NCBI RefSeq assembly: GCF_900112475.1
Contig: NZ_FOLW01000003.1
Location: 278,078-342,077, forward strand
DNA: 64,000 bases
Direction: 5' to 3'
Source of the DNA: Pragia fontium DSM 5563 = ATCC 49100
GTDB taxonomy: Bacteria > Pseudomonadota > Gammaproteobacteria > Enterobacterales > Enterobacteriaceae
Both the position numbers and the translations under genes were made by a program. This document shows positions 9,564 through 18,368 of this stretch, piece after piece. Numbering within the stretch: position 1 is the first letter of the stretch; every line of letters begins with the position of its first letter. The notes beneath the pieces are model-generated. The model was given only the letters and a program-made list of their open reading frames with translations, did not search any database and was not told the DNA's origin.

Positions 9564-10439
9564 TTAAGCTGCGGCCTGTTGATTGATGTTATCCGGCAGC
9601 GGGAACACCGCGTTGACCTGACCGGTGCCCGAACTGGCAAATAAATCGGTGATAAACTCCACCTTCCCGTCGTATTTATCCCAGCCCAGCAGACCCAATA
9701 ACATTACGGTGTCGTGCATATTGCCTTCACCAAAGCAGTACTGAGCGTATTCCGGCAGCATGGCGCAAAACTCTTTAAAGCGACCTTCTTTCCACAGTTT
9801 CACCACTCGCTCATCCATCTGGCGGTCAAACTCGCGGGTATAGCTGTGCATACCGTCTTCGGCTCGGCGGTCATCAATGAAGCGGTGTGATAGCGAGCCG
9901 CTGGCTAATACTGCAACGGTGCCATCATAGTTTTTGATGGCCTGACGAATGGCTTCACCCATGCGGCGGCTATCTTCAAAATCATGCACGGTACAAAAGG
10001 CGGAAATGGACACCACTTTGAAGTGTTTGTCATCGTTCATATAGCGCATAGGGACCAGCGTGCCGTATTCCAGATTCAGGCTTGGGATATCGTGAGCCTG
10101 AGCGCGAACGCCGAGCTTGCGGGCTTCCTCGGCAATCATCTGGCCTAATTCCGGATTACCGTCGTAATCGAAGCTGATATCGCGAATAAAATGTGGCAGT
10201 TCATTACTGGTATAAACACCGCTGAAGTTCTTGGTGCAGTTGATGTGATAGGCGCTATTGACCAGCCAGTGGGTATCAAACACGATGATGGTGTCTACCC
10301 CTAACTCCCGACAGCGTTTGCCGATCTCTTTATGTCCGTCAATGGCAGCCTGACGGCAGCCGTGATGCTTCCCCGGTAATTCTGATAAGTACATCGAGGG
10401 AACGTGCGTTATTTTGGCTGCTAATGCTAATTTACCCAT
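9564..10439 (-). CDS. hpaD: HpaD, homoprotocatechuate 2,3-dioxygenase (LigB-type extradiol)
   Basis: This is the ring-opening enzyme of the pathway, cleaving 3,4-dihydroxyphenylacetate to 5-carboxymethyl-2-hydroxymuconate semialdehyde with Fe(II). It is a class III (LigB) extradiol dioxygenase: THVPSMYLSELPGKHHGCRQ near the N-terminus, VFDTHWLVNSAYH, and ASGSLSHRFIDDR carry the histidine and acidic residues expected at the metal site. The ATG at 10439, preceded by GAGGAAG, gives 291 residues against 283 in E. coli. The open frame continues to 10586, but that part would overlap hpaE. A 97 bp gap with two hairpins separates it from hpaE. Confidence 0.94.
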   Translation of the reverse strand: MGKLALAAKITHVPSMYLSELPGKHHGCRQAAIDGHKEIGKRCRELGVDTIIVFDTHWLVNSAYHINCTKNFSGVYTSNELPHFIRDISFDYDGNPELGQMIAEEARKLGVRAQAHDIPSLNLEYGTLVPMRYMNDDKHFKVVSISAFCTVHDFEDSRRMGEAIRQAIKNYDGTVAVLASGSLSHRFIDDRRAEDGMHSYTREFDRQMDERVVKLWKEGRFKEFCAMLPEYAQYCFGEGNMHDTVMLLGLLGWDKYDGKVEFITDLFASSGTGQVNAVFPLPDNINQQAAA

Positions 10440-10452
10440 ATCTTCCTCACTT

Positions 10453-10510
10453 GATTCCCGTGTGCCGGGAATCATAAAAATGGCTGGTGATAGGGAGCCC
10501 GCAGGCTCCG
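10453..10510. other. Two hairpins between hpaE and hpaD
   Basis: GATTCCCG(10453-10460)/CGGGAATC(10466-10473) and GGAGCC(10494-10499)/GGCTCC(10504-10509) form two short stems in the only sizeable gap of the hpaG-to-hpaI block. Neither has a U tract on the transcribed (minus) strand, so they look like RNA processing or stability elements rather than terminators. Confidence 0.4.
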
Positions 10511-10536
10511 TTACGAGCAACGTGCCGAGATAACAA

Positions 10537-12003
10537 CTAAACTCCCCAGCGGGGAATGGGGTGATCGCCGAATGAAATACAGACATTCTTCATTTCAGCA
10601 AACACTTCAAAACTGTATTCACCCCCTTCACGGCCAGTACCGGAGGCCTTAACGCCGCCAAACGGCTGGCGCAGGTCACGCACGTTTTGGGTGTTAACGA
10701 ATACCATGCCGGCTTCAATGCTGCGGGACAGGCGTAGGATCTTGCTGATGTCCTGAGTCCAAATGTAAGAAGCCAAACCGTATTCCACATCGTTAGCCAT
10801 TCGCAGACCGTCCTCTTCACTGTCAAACGGAATCAGGCAGGCGACCGGGCCAAAGATTTCTTCCTGCGCTACGCGCATCCGGTTATCCACGTCGGCCAGT
10901 ACGGTTGGACGTAAGAAATGACCGCCGCGTAAATGGGCGGGTAAATCGGTAGGTTTATCCGGGCCGCCCGCCAGCAGGGTGGCGCCTTCTTCCATACCAA
11001 TGCGGATATAACCGGAGACTTTGTCCCAGTGTTGTTGGCTGATTAAAGAACCCAACTGGGTGGTGGGATCCTGAGGATCGCCCACTTTCAGGCGGTTGGC
11101 GCGTTCGGCGAAACGTTTAATGAATTCCGGATAGATACTGCGCTGAATAAAGATGCGTGAACCCGCGGTACAGCGCTCGCCGTTGATGGAGAAGATGGTA
11201 AACAGTGCGGCATCCAGCGCGCGCTCGATATCGGCATCTTCAAAGATCAGCACCGGCGATTTTCCTCCCAGTTCCATGGAGTACTTTTTCAGTCCGGCGC
11301 TTTCCATAATCTTACGGCCGGTGGTGGTGCCGCCAGTAAAGGAAATCGAGCGCACATCGTGATGACGAACTAAAGCGTCACCGGCGGTGGCACCATAGCC
11401 TTGCACCACGTTAAGTACGCCTGCCGGGATACCGGCTTCCAGCGCCAGTTCCCCCAGATAGTTGGCGGTTAACGGCGAGAGTTCCGACATTTTCAATACC
11501 GCGGTATTGCCCAAAGCCAAACACGGGGCAACCTTCCAGGTAGCGGTCATAAACGGCACGTTCCACGGCGAAACCAGCGCACATACCCCCACCGGCTGAA
11601 CCAGAGTGTAGTTCAGCATTTTGTCGTCAACCGGATAGGTTTTGCCGTTCATTTGCTGACACACTTCGGCAAAAAACTCAAAGTTATGGGAAGCGCGTGG
11701 AATCAGTACGTTTTGGGTTTGATGAATGGGCAGGCCGGTATCGGCGGTTTCCATTTTGGCAATTTCTGGTACGTGCTGCGCAATCAAGTCACCTAAACGG
11801 CGCATCAGACGTGCCCGCTCTTTCATCGGTAGCCCCGCCCATTTCGGGAAAGCCTGTTTGGCCGCTTCCACCGCCTGATTCACTTCTGCTTCGCCGCCGG
11901 AAGCCACCTCCGCCAGTACTTCACCGGTTGCTGGATTGACGGTTTGGAAGGTTTCTTTACTGGCGACGTTTTTGCCATTGATCCAGTGATTAACTATTTG
12001 CAT
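10537..12003 (-). CDS. hpaE: HpaE, 5-carboxymethyl-2-hydroxymuconate semialdehyde dehydrogenase
   Basis: This NAD-dependent aldehyde dehydrogenase has 488 residues, the usual HpaE length. Motifs are SPWNVPFMTATWKVAPCLAL, the Rossmann turn SFTGGTTTGRKIM, MELGGKSPVLIFEDAD with the catalytic Glu, and INGERCTAGSR with the catalytic Cys near residue 295. The C-terminus VFAEMKNVCISFGDHPIPRW is typical of the HPA enzyme. It oxidises the ring-cleavage product to the tricarboxylic compound used by HpaF and HpaG. Its start overlaps the end of hpaG2 by 10 bp. Confidence 0.95.
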   Translation of the reverse strand: MQIVNHWINGKNVASKETFQTVNPATGEVLAEVASGGEAEVNQAVEAAKQAFPKWAGLPMKERARLMRRLGDLIAQHVPEIAKMETADTGLPIHQTQNVLIPRASHNFEFFAEVCQQMNGKTYPVDDKMLNYTLVQPVGVCALVSPWNVPFMTATWKVAPCLALGNTAVLKMSELSPLTANYLGELALEAGIPAGVLNVVQGYGATAGDALVRHHDVRSISFTGGTTTGRKIMESAGLKKYSMELGGKSPVLIFEDADIERALDAALFTIFSINGERCTAGSRIFIQRSIYPEFIKRFAERANRLKVGDPQDPTTQLGSLISQQHWDKVSGYIRIGMEEGATLLAGGPDKPTDLPAHLRGGHFLRPTVLADVDNRMRVAQEEIFGPVACLIPFDSEEDGLRMANDVEYGLASYIWTQDISKILRLSRSIEAGMVFVNTQNVRDLRQPFGGVKASGTGREGGEYSFEVFAEMKNVCISFGDHPIPRWGV

Positions 12004-12764
12004 AACAGCGCTTCCTCATATTCAGTTTCACTTACAATCCGATTAACCAGTCGTCCAACGCCCTGAACTTCCACGATCACTTCATCACCGGGGCGTACAT
12101 CGGAAAGGCCTTTCGGCGTGCCGGTCGCAATCATGTCGCCGGGTTGTAGGGTCATAAATTTGCTGAGATAGGCAATCAGGAATGGGATATCGAAAATTAG
12201 ATCCTGAGTGGATCCTTTTTGCCGTAGTTCACCGTTGACATGGGTGGTTAAGGTCAGATTATGTGGGTCGGCAATATCGGCCTTGTCGACAATCCATGGG
12301 CCAATTGGCGTTAAGATATCCCGGCTTTTTACCCGCAGATTGGGGCGATAGTAGTTTTCCAGATAATCCCGGATGGCATAGTCGTTACACACGGTGTAGC
12401 CGCCAACGTAGTCCATGGCGGTTTCACGGCTAACGTTGCGTGCCGTTTTACCGATAACGACCACCAGTTCAGACTCATAGTGCATATAGTCAACGTTATC
12501 CGGGCGTACGCTAACCTGACGATGACCGGTTAAGCTATTGGAGGCTTTGATAAAGATCAGCGGCTCTTCCGGCGCTTTAAAATCCAGCTCGGCGGCGTGG
12601 TCAGCGTAGTTTAGACCAAGGGCAAACAGGGTGCCGTCCGCTGGCGGTAGCCACTCAAAGCTATTGGCCGCCAGTTGAGTACCGTTGCTGAGAATCGCCC
12701 GCTCTTGTTCATCAATCACTGCTTGATGCTGTTGACCTTGATATTGGATGCGCGCGTGTCTCAT
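11994..12764 (-). CDS. HpaG2, 2-hydroxyhepta-2,4-diene-1,7-dioate isomerase (C-terminal HpaG module)
   Basis: This is a fumarylacetoacetate-hydrolase-fold protein of 256 residues. FALGLNYADHAAELDF, EPLIFIKASNSLTGH, YESELVVVIGKTARNV (metal-binding acidic pair), GYTVCNDYAIRDYLENYYRPNLRVKS in part, and IATGTPKGLSDVRPGD mark it as the isomerase half of HpaG. In E. coli HpaG is one bifunctional chain of two FAH modules; here the two halves are separate genes overlapping by 4 bp (ATGA), so the subunits are probably made in equal amounts and assemble. Confidence 0.93.
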   Translation of the reverse strand: MRHARIQYQGQQHQAVIDEQERAILSNGTQLAANSFEWLPPADGTLFALGLNYADHAAELDFKAPEEPLIFIKASNSLTGHRQVSVRPDNVDYMHYESELVVVIGKTARNVSRETAMDYVGGYTVCNDYAIRDYLENYYRPNLRVKSRDILTPIGPWIVDKADIADPHNLTLTTHVNGELRQKGSTQDLIFDIPFLIAYLSKFMTLQPGDMIATGTPKGLSDVRPGDEVIVEVQGVGRLVNRIVSETEYEEALLCK

Positions 12765-13396
12765 GCGGTAGCTCCTTGTTGCATAACGATATTGGTTAAA
12801 TCCGCTAATCCCTGAGCGCGTACGGTGACTCGATCGCCGGGATTGATTTTGGCGCGTTGGTGTGGGGTACCAATCAGAATTTTGTCACCGGGTTGTAGGG
12901 TCGCGAAGTCGCTCAGTGCGCAAACCAACTCATGGGGAGAACGGATAAGATCGGCGGTACTCCAGCGATCGACTTCGCGACCATTAATTTCGGTAATGAT
13001 GACTAAGTCTTGGGGATGAATATCAACCACGTTTTCACTTATCGGGCAGAAACCATCGCAGCATTTGGCTTTGATAGCCGGGCGATAAAAGCTGGTTTCC
13101 GGCAGGCTCACATCGTTTGCCAAGGTATAACCGGCAATGTAGTCAGCGGCTTGTTCAAGCTGTACCTTGCGGGCGGTTTTACCAATAACGATAGCTAGCG
13201 TAGCGCCACTAAGCACTTCTGATTCGCCGGATGGATAGGGAATCGGGGCCAGTGAGCCAATAACGGTATTGTGCGGTTTAATAAACCAGACCGGCGTTTT
13301 GGGCAGCGTCTGGTAAGGAGGCTGTTGAAACGCACTGTTCCAGGCCGTCATTTGGCTTTTATGGTTCAGGGCAACGGCAAATACATTGTTCTTCAT
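12761..13396 (-). CDS. HpaG1, 5-oxopent-3-ene-1,2,5-tricarboxylate decarboxylase (N-terminal HpaG module)
   Basis: This 211-residue FAH-fold protein is the decarboxylase half of HpaG. Motifs are FAVALNHKSQ, TPVWFIKPHNTVIGS, SGATLAIVIGKTARKV, DVSLPETSFYRPAIKAKCCD in part, and LIGTPHQRAKINPGD. It removes CO2 from 5-oxopent-3-ene-1,2,5-tricarboxylate ahead of the HpaG2 isomerisation. It is the first gene of the minus-strand operon and lies divergent from hpaR across a 409 bp AT-rich gap. The split form is also known from other bacteria with this pathway. Confidence 0.92.
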   Translation of the reverse strand: MKNNVFAVALNHKSQMTAWNSAFQQPPYQTLPKTPVWFIKPHNTVIGSLAPIPYPSGESEVLSGATLAIVIGKTARKVQLEQAADYIAGYTLANDVSLPETSFYRPAIKAKCCDGFCPISENVVDIHPQDLVIITEINGREVDRWSTADLIRSPHELVCALSDFATLQPGDKILIGTPHQRAKINPGDRVTVRAQGLADLTNIVMQQGATA

Positions 13397-13805
13397 GAAC
13401 GAATTCCTCTGTGGTCAGTCGTATGCATAATTTCTATTGAGGCTTAAATTTATAGATTGTTAATATATTAATGATATCTATTTATCTTGATGTTGTTTGG
13501 CGATCAAATAAACGTTTCATTCTTGTGATCTGTATAACAATCTATTTACATTAATAAAATATTATAGTTATTTATCAGTGTATTAATTAATTTTTGGTTT
13601 TAACGATTCAGCATTTTGCTTTAAGTATGATGATTTCATTGAATTCATATTGACTCGAATTGTTAAATTATTAATATGAAAATGAATTTTGTTTTTACCA
13701 TCAAGGGGAAGGGAGTGTTATGGCAATCATAGGGTGAAAAGTGGCGTTTACATGTCATACTAATGGCGTGATGTTTGTCGCCTTAATCAAGAGTGAAAAG
13801 AATTT
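13397..13805. promoter_or_regulatory. Divergent hpaG1 / hpaR control region
   Basis: This 409 bp gene-free AT-rich stretch separates the hpa operon from hpaR. By analogy with E. coli, HpaR is expected to bind here and repress both directions until an HPA pathway compound is present, with CRP/IHF help. I see many short TTAAT/ATTAA-rich inverted motifs, for example TTAAATTATTAATATGAAAA around 13663-13682, but cannot assign an operator by eye with confidence. Confidence 0.5.
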
Positions 13806-14255
13806 ATGCATGAATCTCTGACCATTGCCTTATTACAAGCCCGGGAATCAGCGATGGGTTTTTTCCGACCCATTCTCAACGAATATAACCTGACTGAGCA
13901 GCAATGGCGGATTATTCGCGTGTTGGCGGAGATGCATTCTTGCGACTTTCATCTGTTGGCGCGCCAGACCTGTATTCTTCGGCCAAGCCTAACCGGGATC
14001 CTGTCGCGAATGGAACGCGATGGATTGATTCTTCGTCTTAAGCCATTGAACGATCAGCGTAAGCTATATGTTTCTCTGACGGATAAAGGGCACACGGTTT
14101 ACCAACAGGCTAAAGAGCATATTGAACGGGGATATCGTCAGATCGAACAGCGTTTTTCCGCCGATAAACTGGATGAACTTATGGTGTTGTTGGAGCGGTT
14201 TATTGAGGTGGTGGATAATAATGGTGGGGCGGAAGTAGAGAGGGAAGAGAGTTGA
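13806..14255 (+). CDS. hpaR: HpaR, MarR-family repressor of the hpa operon
   Basis: This 149-residue winged-helix regulator begins MHESLTIALLQARESAMGFFRP, close to E. coli HpaR. The recognition region is NLTEQQWRIIRVLAE, CILRPSLTGILSRMERDGLI and the wing LKPLNDQRKLYVSLTDKG. In E. coli HpaR represses the meta-cleavage operon and its own gene and is released by aromatic ligands. It is divergent from hpaG1, as in E. coli. Confidence 0.93.
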   Translation: MHESLTIALLQARESAMGFFRPILNEYNLTEQQWRIIRVLAEMHSCDFHLLARQTCILRPSLTGILSRMERDGLILRLKPLNDQRKLYVSLTDKGHTVYQQAKEHIERGYRQIEQRFSADKLDELMVLLERFIEVVDNNGGAEVEREES

Positions 14256-14302
14256 ACCCGTTAGGTTGGTTTGTACTCATCACCCCGTCCTGTTTTAAAT
14301 GA

Positions 14303-14470
14303 CAGCTACAACTTGATCTAACAGTTAATTCTAAGTGCAAAGTCAGTTGGCAAGGGCCATCTGAAACTTTTGGTAAAACTTGGCTTGACCCGAAAAACAG
14401 TATCACCATGAACTCACGGCTGCCGGGCAGTATTACTGATAGTGAAAAATTTGTCGGAAATAGATTTTAA
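14303..14470 (+). pseudogene. Possible remnant of a protein-coding gene (start missing)
   Basis: The gap 14256-14600 has no intact gene. The frame from 14303 stays open for 55 codons to a TAA at 14468-14470, with protein-like content (LDLTVNSKCKVSWQGPSE, then SITMNSRLPGS and EKFVGNRF), but there is no start codon with a ribosome site and a stop lies just upstream. A short frame before it also reads sensibly. It looks like the tail of a disrupted gene; I cannot name the family, and chance is not excluded. Confidence 0.3.
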
Positions 14471-14600
14471 CAGTATGTAAGTACTAGCTCGCAGAAAGGC
14501 GGTTCTCTTCAACACCTTCTCTTTGGTTGGCATGGCGACTTCAAATTGGGTGGTTGGCTATATTGTTGAATAACTATTTTAGCACGAACCTTAAAAATGC

Positions 14601-15710
14601 TTATTGCCAAATTTCTTTAGGTGGCTTGTTATCCGTAATTTTTAATAGCCAACTGAGAGCTTGTTTAGTTGAGGAATGATCGCCAAATAGCGAAAAAAAG
14701 TAATAAAGAAATACGATGAAATATGGTGTTGGTAATATCACTATTATAGTAAAAAAGTAAATATAGGAGTTAAGGTCGCTGATTGTCATAATAAAAATTG
14801 GGTATCCAAATAAAAGCGCAGGAATCATTATAGAATAACAATGTAGTAATATTTTTTTTACTTTTTGGTTGCTCATCCAAGTCGGATTACATAATAAATA
14901 TGTTGCCCGATCTGTTCTATTTACAATGGCTTTTACTTTATTATTATCAATAAGTAATTTTAACCGATCGTTTTCGGCAATAAAGGTAGGATGCGTAGTA
15001 TAGTGGACTATCGGGATGGTGGTTTTGGTCAAAGAATACGCATATTCTCGTAATGTTATTAATATTCCACTTATATTAAAATTAATTATAAGATTTTGGT
15101 GTTTTGAGGTGAGCCTCATTTCAATATCTTGAGCTGTTCCATCAATAATATGAAGTGTTATATCTGAAAAATATTGTCGTTTACGTTTTTCATTACGGGT
15201 ATCCCGCATAAATGAGAGATCGCCTTTTTTTGCCCTGGAGAAGTGTATTCGTTGTATTCGTGCTTTAACGGAAAAAAAATTAATACACTTAATAAAAATA
15301 TTTAAGCTACAAATCAAAGTAATAGGTAAAGTAAAAAGTGCAATAATAGTGATTATTGAAGGGTGATCAATGATATGAAAAAATACAGACAAAAAATAAA
15401 GAATAAGTGTCATTTTTTGAAATATAGTAAATTTTAACCGTTGTACAACCTCACATGAGCCTTTTTCTTCTGATAATAACCAGTGTAGCCAATAAGTGCC
15501 GTCATCTAACGAGTGAGCACCAATGTGGATTATATCCCCTTTCTCTAGCTTATCTAATACGTTTAGATCGAGAAATTGATCCTCCAAAAAATAGAACGTA
15601 TCTAAGCTGGTAATAATACGATAACAACAGGGATAATCCTGATTACTATTCTTATCGCATCGGGTAAATTTTGCCGTAATGAAGTTTATGTTACTCAATT
15701 TAGTGACCAA
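14601..15710 (-). CDS. Unknown membrane protein, AT-rich
   Basis: I do not recognise this 369-residue protein. It has a soluble N-terminal part (1-95) containing GDIIHIGAHSLDDGTYWLHW, hydrophobic segments at about 97-145 (LILYFLSVFFHII, IITIIALFTLPITLICSL), a central hydrophilic domain (150-285) and a second hydrophobic pair at about 285-345. Codons are strikingly A/T-ending (many ATT, TTA, AAT, AAA), unlike the hpa and sulfatase neighbours, which points to recent transfer. The N-terminal domain could bind a small ligand or nucleic acid (inference). The ATG at 15710 is kept for lack of a better choice; MVTKLSN is plausible. Confidence 0.6.
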   Translation of the reverse strand: MVTKLSNINFITAKFTRCDKNSNQDYPCCYRIITSLDTFYFLEDQFLDLNVLDKLEKGDIIHIGAHSLDDGTYWLHWLLSEEKGSCEVVQRLKFTIFQKMTLILYFLSVFFHIIDHPSIITIIALFTLPITLICSLNIFIKCINFFSVKARIQRIHFSRAKKGDLSFMRDTRNEKRKRQYFSDITLHIIDGTAQDIEMRLTSKHQNLIINFNISGILITLREYAYSLTKTTIPIVHYTTHPTFIAENDRLKLLIDNNKVKAIVNRTDRATYLLCNPTWMSNQKVKKILLHCYSIMIPALLFGYPIFIMTISDLNSYIYFFTIIVILPTPYFIVFLYYFFSLFGDHSSTKQALSWLLKITDNKPPKEIWQ

Positions 15711-15855
15711 TCCATGGTTTTTTTAATTTTAAAATAATAACACAATATTAAGGGGAGGTAATTACTTAATTCGATGATTATTAACGTTATAACTTGAAGC
15801 GTTCTATTATGGTGTTAGTGAATATTTATATGTTAAGTAACGTTTTCATTCATAT

Positions 15856-15893
15856 CCCCAAAAAGTTGGATTATCGTGTCCAACTTTTTGGGG
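15856..15893 (-). terminator. Strong hairpin terminator of the sulfatase-family gene
   Basis: A perfect 15 bp stem, CCCCAAAAAGTTGGA (15856-15870) with TCCAACTTTTTGGGG (15879-15893), has an 8-base loop. It lies 74 bp beyond the stop of the minus-strand gene ending at 15967 and can act in both directions. Confidence 0.75.
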
Positions 15894-15966
15894 TTCAGTT
15901 CATTTTAGAGGGATGGTGAGGGAGCCGCTCTGGTTTACCGCGAAAGAACATTTTCGCTATTGCTCA

Positions 15967-17982
15967 TTACTTCTGCCCATGTACCTGCCGATTAAGCTGC
16001 CACCATAGCAGATCGGTAAAGGCGCCCCAGCGGTTAAACTGTTTTTCCTGTTCTGGCGTCATCGTCTGTGGATCGCCGAGCAACAGACCTTTATCCGCTG
16101 CCCATGGGCGAAACTCCCCTTTGCCGGTCAGAATATATGCCCCTTGAGGGGTAATCACCGCTTCGGGGTTATAGCCCTGACACCAGATATCATCCAGCTT
16201 CTCCGCCAGCAAATTACAGCCGGTGCGATAATATGGCGTATCGGACAGGCTAAGCTGATAGAGCGTTGGCCAGATATCTTTATGGCTTCCTACGCGAGCA
16301 GCATCAAAATGGCTGTGGTCACGATAAGCCTGAGGAACATACAGGTAAAACGGCACCGCATGACCCAGTACCAGCTCATGTGTATCCTGATAACCAATAC
16401 CGCGCACGTTATGGTCGCCGGTTGCTGCAATAATCGTATGGCCACCCAGCGGCTGCGATTTAACCCAACTGATAAACTGCCCCAATTGATCGTTCGCATA
16501 ACGCAGGGTATGCATCACCTCTTGCAGCTCATCTCCGCTGGCTAAATTGCTCAGCCGTTTCTTTTCCGCATCGGTTAGTTGGATATTGGTTTTCTGATAG
16601 CCGTCCGGTGTTTTATAAGGTGGATGATGAGTGGTAGACATCGACATGATCAGAATATGTTCCCCTTTTTTGTCTGCCTCAGCCAGACGCTCTTCCATAT
16701 AGCGGAACATATATTCATCAGGTATACCCCAGGTACTCATGTGAGCCTGTGGATAGCGCTTTTTCAGGCCGTTTTGCTCCATAAACTCACTGACGCCTAA
16801 ACGGGGTAGAAACTGGTTTAGATTGCGCCATGAACCGTTTCCGGAGGTGACAAAAATAATTTTATAACCGTTAGCCAGATAAGGCTTAAACATATTACTG
16901 TCAAAGTCGAGAGCCTGAGCACTGGACTGACTAATGCCGCTCATGGGACTGCGTACAAAGAAGCGGTTCAGGGTATCAATGGTGCCGTCACCTTCCGAGA
17001 TAAAGCGTTCAAAGCGCCAGTCGGTTAGCCAGTGTTGTCGCAGCGCGCCGAACAGATCGCGATCGGGGCGATCGTAACTTTCCAGGTGATAGCCCATACT
17101 TTCCATCACGGCCAGTACCACATTCGGTGGATTACTTTTAGCCAGTGGATTAACGTCGGTTCGGGCGCTAAACGGCGTCAGGCTTGCCGCCGTGGGTTTA
17201 TCCAAAAAGCGGCTGAGCAGCGCTTCACCCTGTTCATCGGTGGCATCCGCAAAGGTATTGTCCTCGCTGTGGGCTTTAAATGCCCAGTTAAACGCGATTA
17301 GCCCGTTAGGGGTTAGCATATTCAGCATTTTAACTTCAGAGACTTGCCCGTCCGACTGACGAAGTGGGAAAGTACCGATTGAACCACGCATACCCACAAA
17401 GCAGACCGCCAGAATAACCAGCGTTGAGATTGCTGAGATTGGCAGGTTAATCTTACGCTCAGGTTTAGCGCCTAGCCGGCGCTGCCAGCGACGATAAAAC
17501 CAGAAGGTAATAACGGCAAACAGCGCCAGGCTGAGTAATCCACGGATAACCGGATAGTCATGCCACATGGTGGCCAGAACGGCGGCGGTATCATCTTCAA
17601 CCAGTCCAAAGACAAAGATATCGATGGCGCGCTCATAGGTGGCGTAATAGAAAATATTACCGACGGTTACCGTGGTGACGATAGTGCTTAATATTGCCGC
17701 TAACCATGGCCAGAAGCGCTGCCAACATTGGAAACTGCGTGAGCTTATAGCCAGCAAACCGGCAATCAGCAGGCAAGGGACAAACAAGAGACTGGCGATG
17801 CGAATATCAAACAGCCCGCCAATCCAGAACATGCGTTTAATATCCATGCCGAAGCCGTTTAACGCTTCAGGCGTACCATAGGTCAGTAATAGATACAATC
17901 TACCTGTGGATTGGGTAATTACGGCTAACAGCCAGGGCAATAACAGGGCAATCAGAGCTTGTCGAAATCGGTAAAACCACAT
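15967..17982 (-). CDS. LTA-synthase-like / sulfatase-family inner-membrane phosphotransferase
   Basis: This protein (671 residues from the ATG at 17982, which has AGAAGG 5 bases upstream) has an N-terminal block of five hydrophobic helices (to about residue 200) and a periplasmic alkaline-phosphatase-superfamily domain. Family motifs are NVVLAVMESMGYHLESY (first metal site), EGDGTIDTLNRFF with the probable nucleophile Thr, and IAATGDHNVRG (second metal site). This is the layout of LtaS and of OpgB/EptA relatives that move phosphoglycerol or phosphoethanolamine groups onto glycans or lipids. The acceptor is not known. It stands alone, with a strong terminator behind it. Confidence 0.8.
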   Translation of the reverse strand: MWFYRFRQALIALLLPWLLAVITQSTGRLYLLLTYGTPEALNGFGMDIKRMFWIGGLFDIRIASLLFVPCLLIAGLLAISSRSFQCWQRFWPWLAAILSTIVTTVTVGNIFYYATYERAIDIFVFGLVEDDTAAVLATMWHDYPVIRGLLSLALFAVITFWFYRRWQRRLGAKPERKINLPISAISTLVILAVCFVGMRGSIGTFPLRQSDGQVSEVKMLNMLTPNGLIAFNWAFKAHSEDNTFADATDEQGEALLSRFLDKPTAASLTPFSARTDVNPLAKSNPPNVVLAVMESMGYHLESYDRPDRDLFGALRQHWLTDWRFERFISEGDGTIDTLNRFFVRSPMSGISQSSAQALDFDSNMFKPYLANGYKIIFVTSGNGSWRNLNQFLPRLGVSEFMEQNGLKKRYPQAHMSTWGIPDEYMFRYMEERLAEADKKGEHILIMSMSTTHHPPYKTPDGYQKTNIQLTDAEKKRLSNLASGDELQEVMHTLRYANDQLGQFISWVKSQPLGGHTIIAATGDHNVRGIGYQDTHELVLGHAVPFYLYVPQAYRDHSHFDAARVGSHKDIWPTLYQLSLSDTPYYRTGCNLLAEKLDDIWCQGYNPEAVITPQGAYILTGKGEFRPWAADKGLLLGDPQTMTPEQEKQFNRWGAFTDLLWWQLNRQVHGQK

Positions 17983-18368
17983 AGTACCTTCTTTACAGAT
18001 CAAAACGGATATGGGTAGGACAGCGCAATAAGATACTGAGTGTACGAAATTTGTGAAAGTTATTTGAATAAAGATTATATGTGTAATCGTTTCAGGGCGT
18101 CATTCATTCAGTCATTCTGGTTTGAATCATAGGTAAAGCAGAAGTCTGATGTAGGCGTTCGTTGTCTGGAAAATCCTATTCGCTAAGCTTTGGAATAACT
18201 GGGGCAGGGAATTTAATTTGTGCGGTTGGCACGAAAGGACGTTATTCGCTAGCGAATAACGATAAAAAGCCGCCGAACCCGCTATATTCTACAGCGCAGA
18301 TCCGCTAGAATTACCGGTTTACAATTATAATTCTGTCAACTTATACCACATAACGGTAAGTACAAATC
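17983..18368. promoter_or_regulatory. Intergenic region upstream of prfB with a perfect palindrome
   Basis: This 386 bp gap separates the sulfatase-family start from prfB. It holds a perfect 22-base palindrome at 18240-18261 (CGTTATTCGCT and its complement), which could be a regulator site or a hairpin. The prfB promoter is expected downstream of it; the TATATTC at 18280-18286 is a possible -10 element. No coding sequence is visible. Confidence 0.4.
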
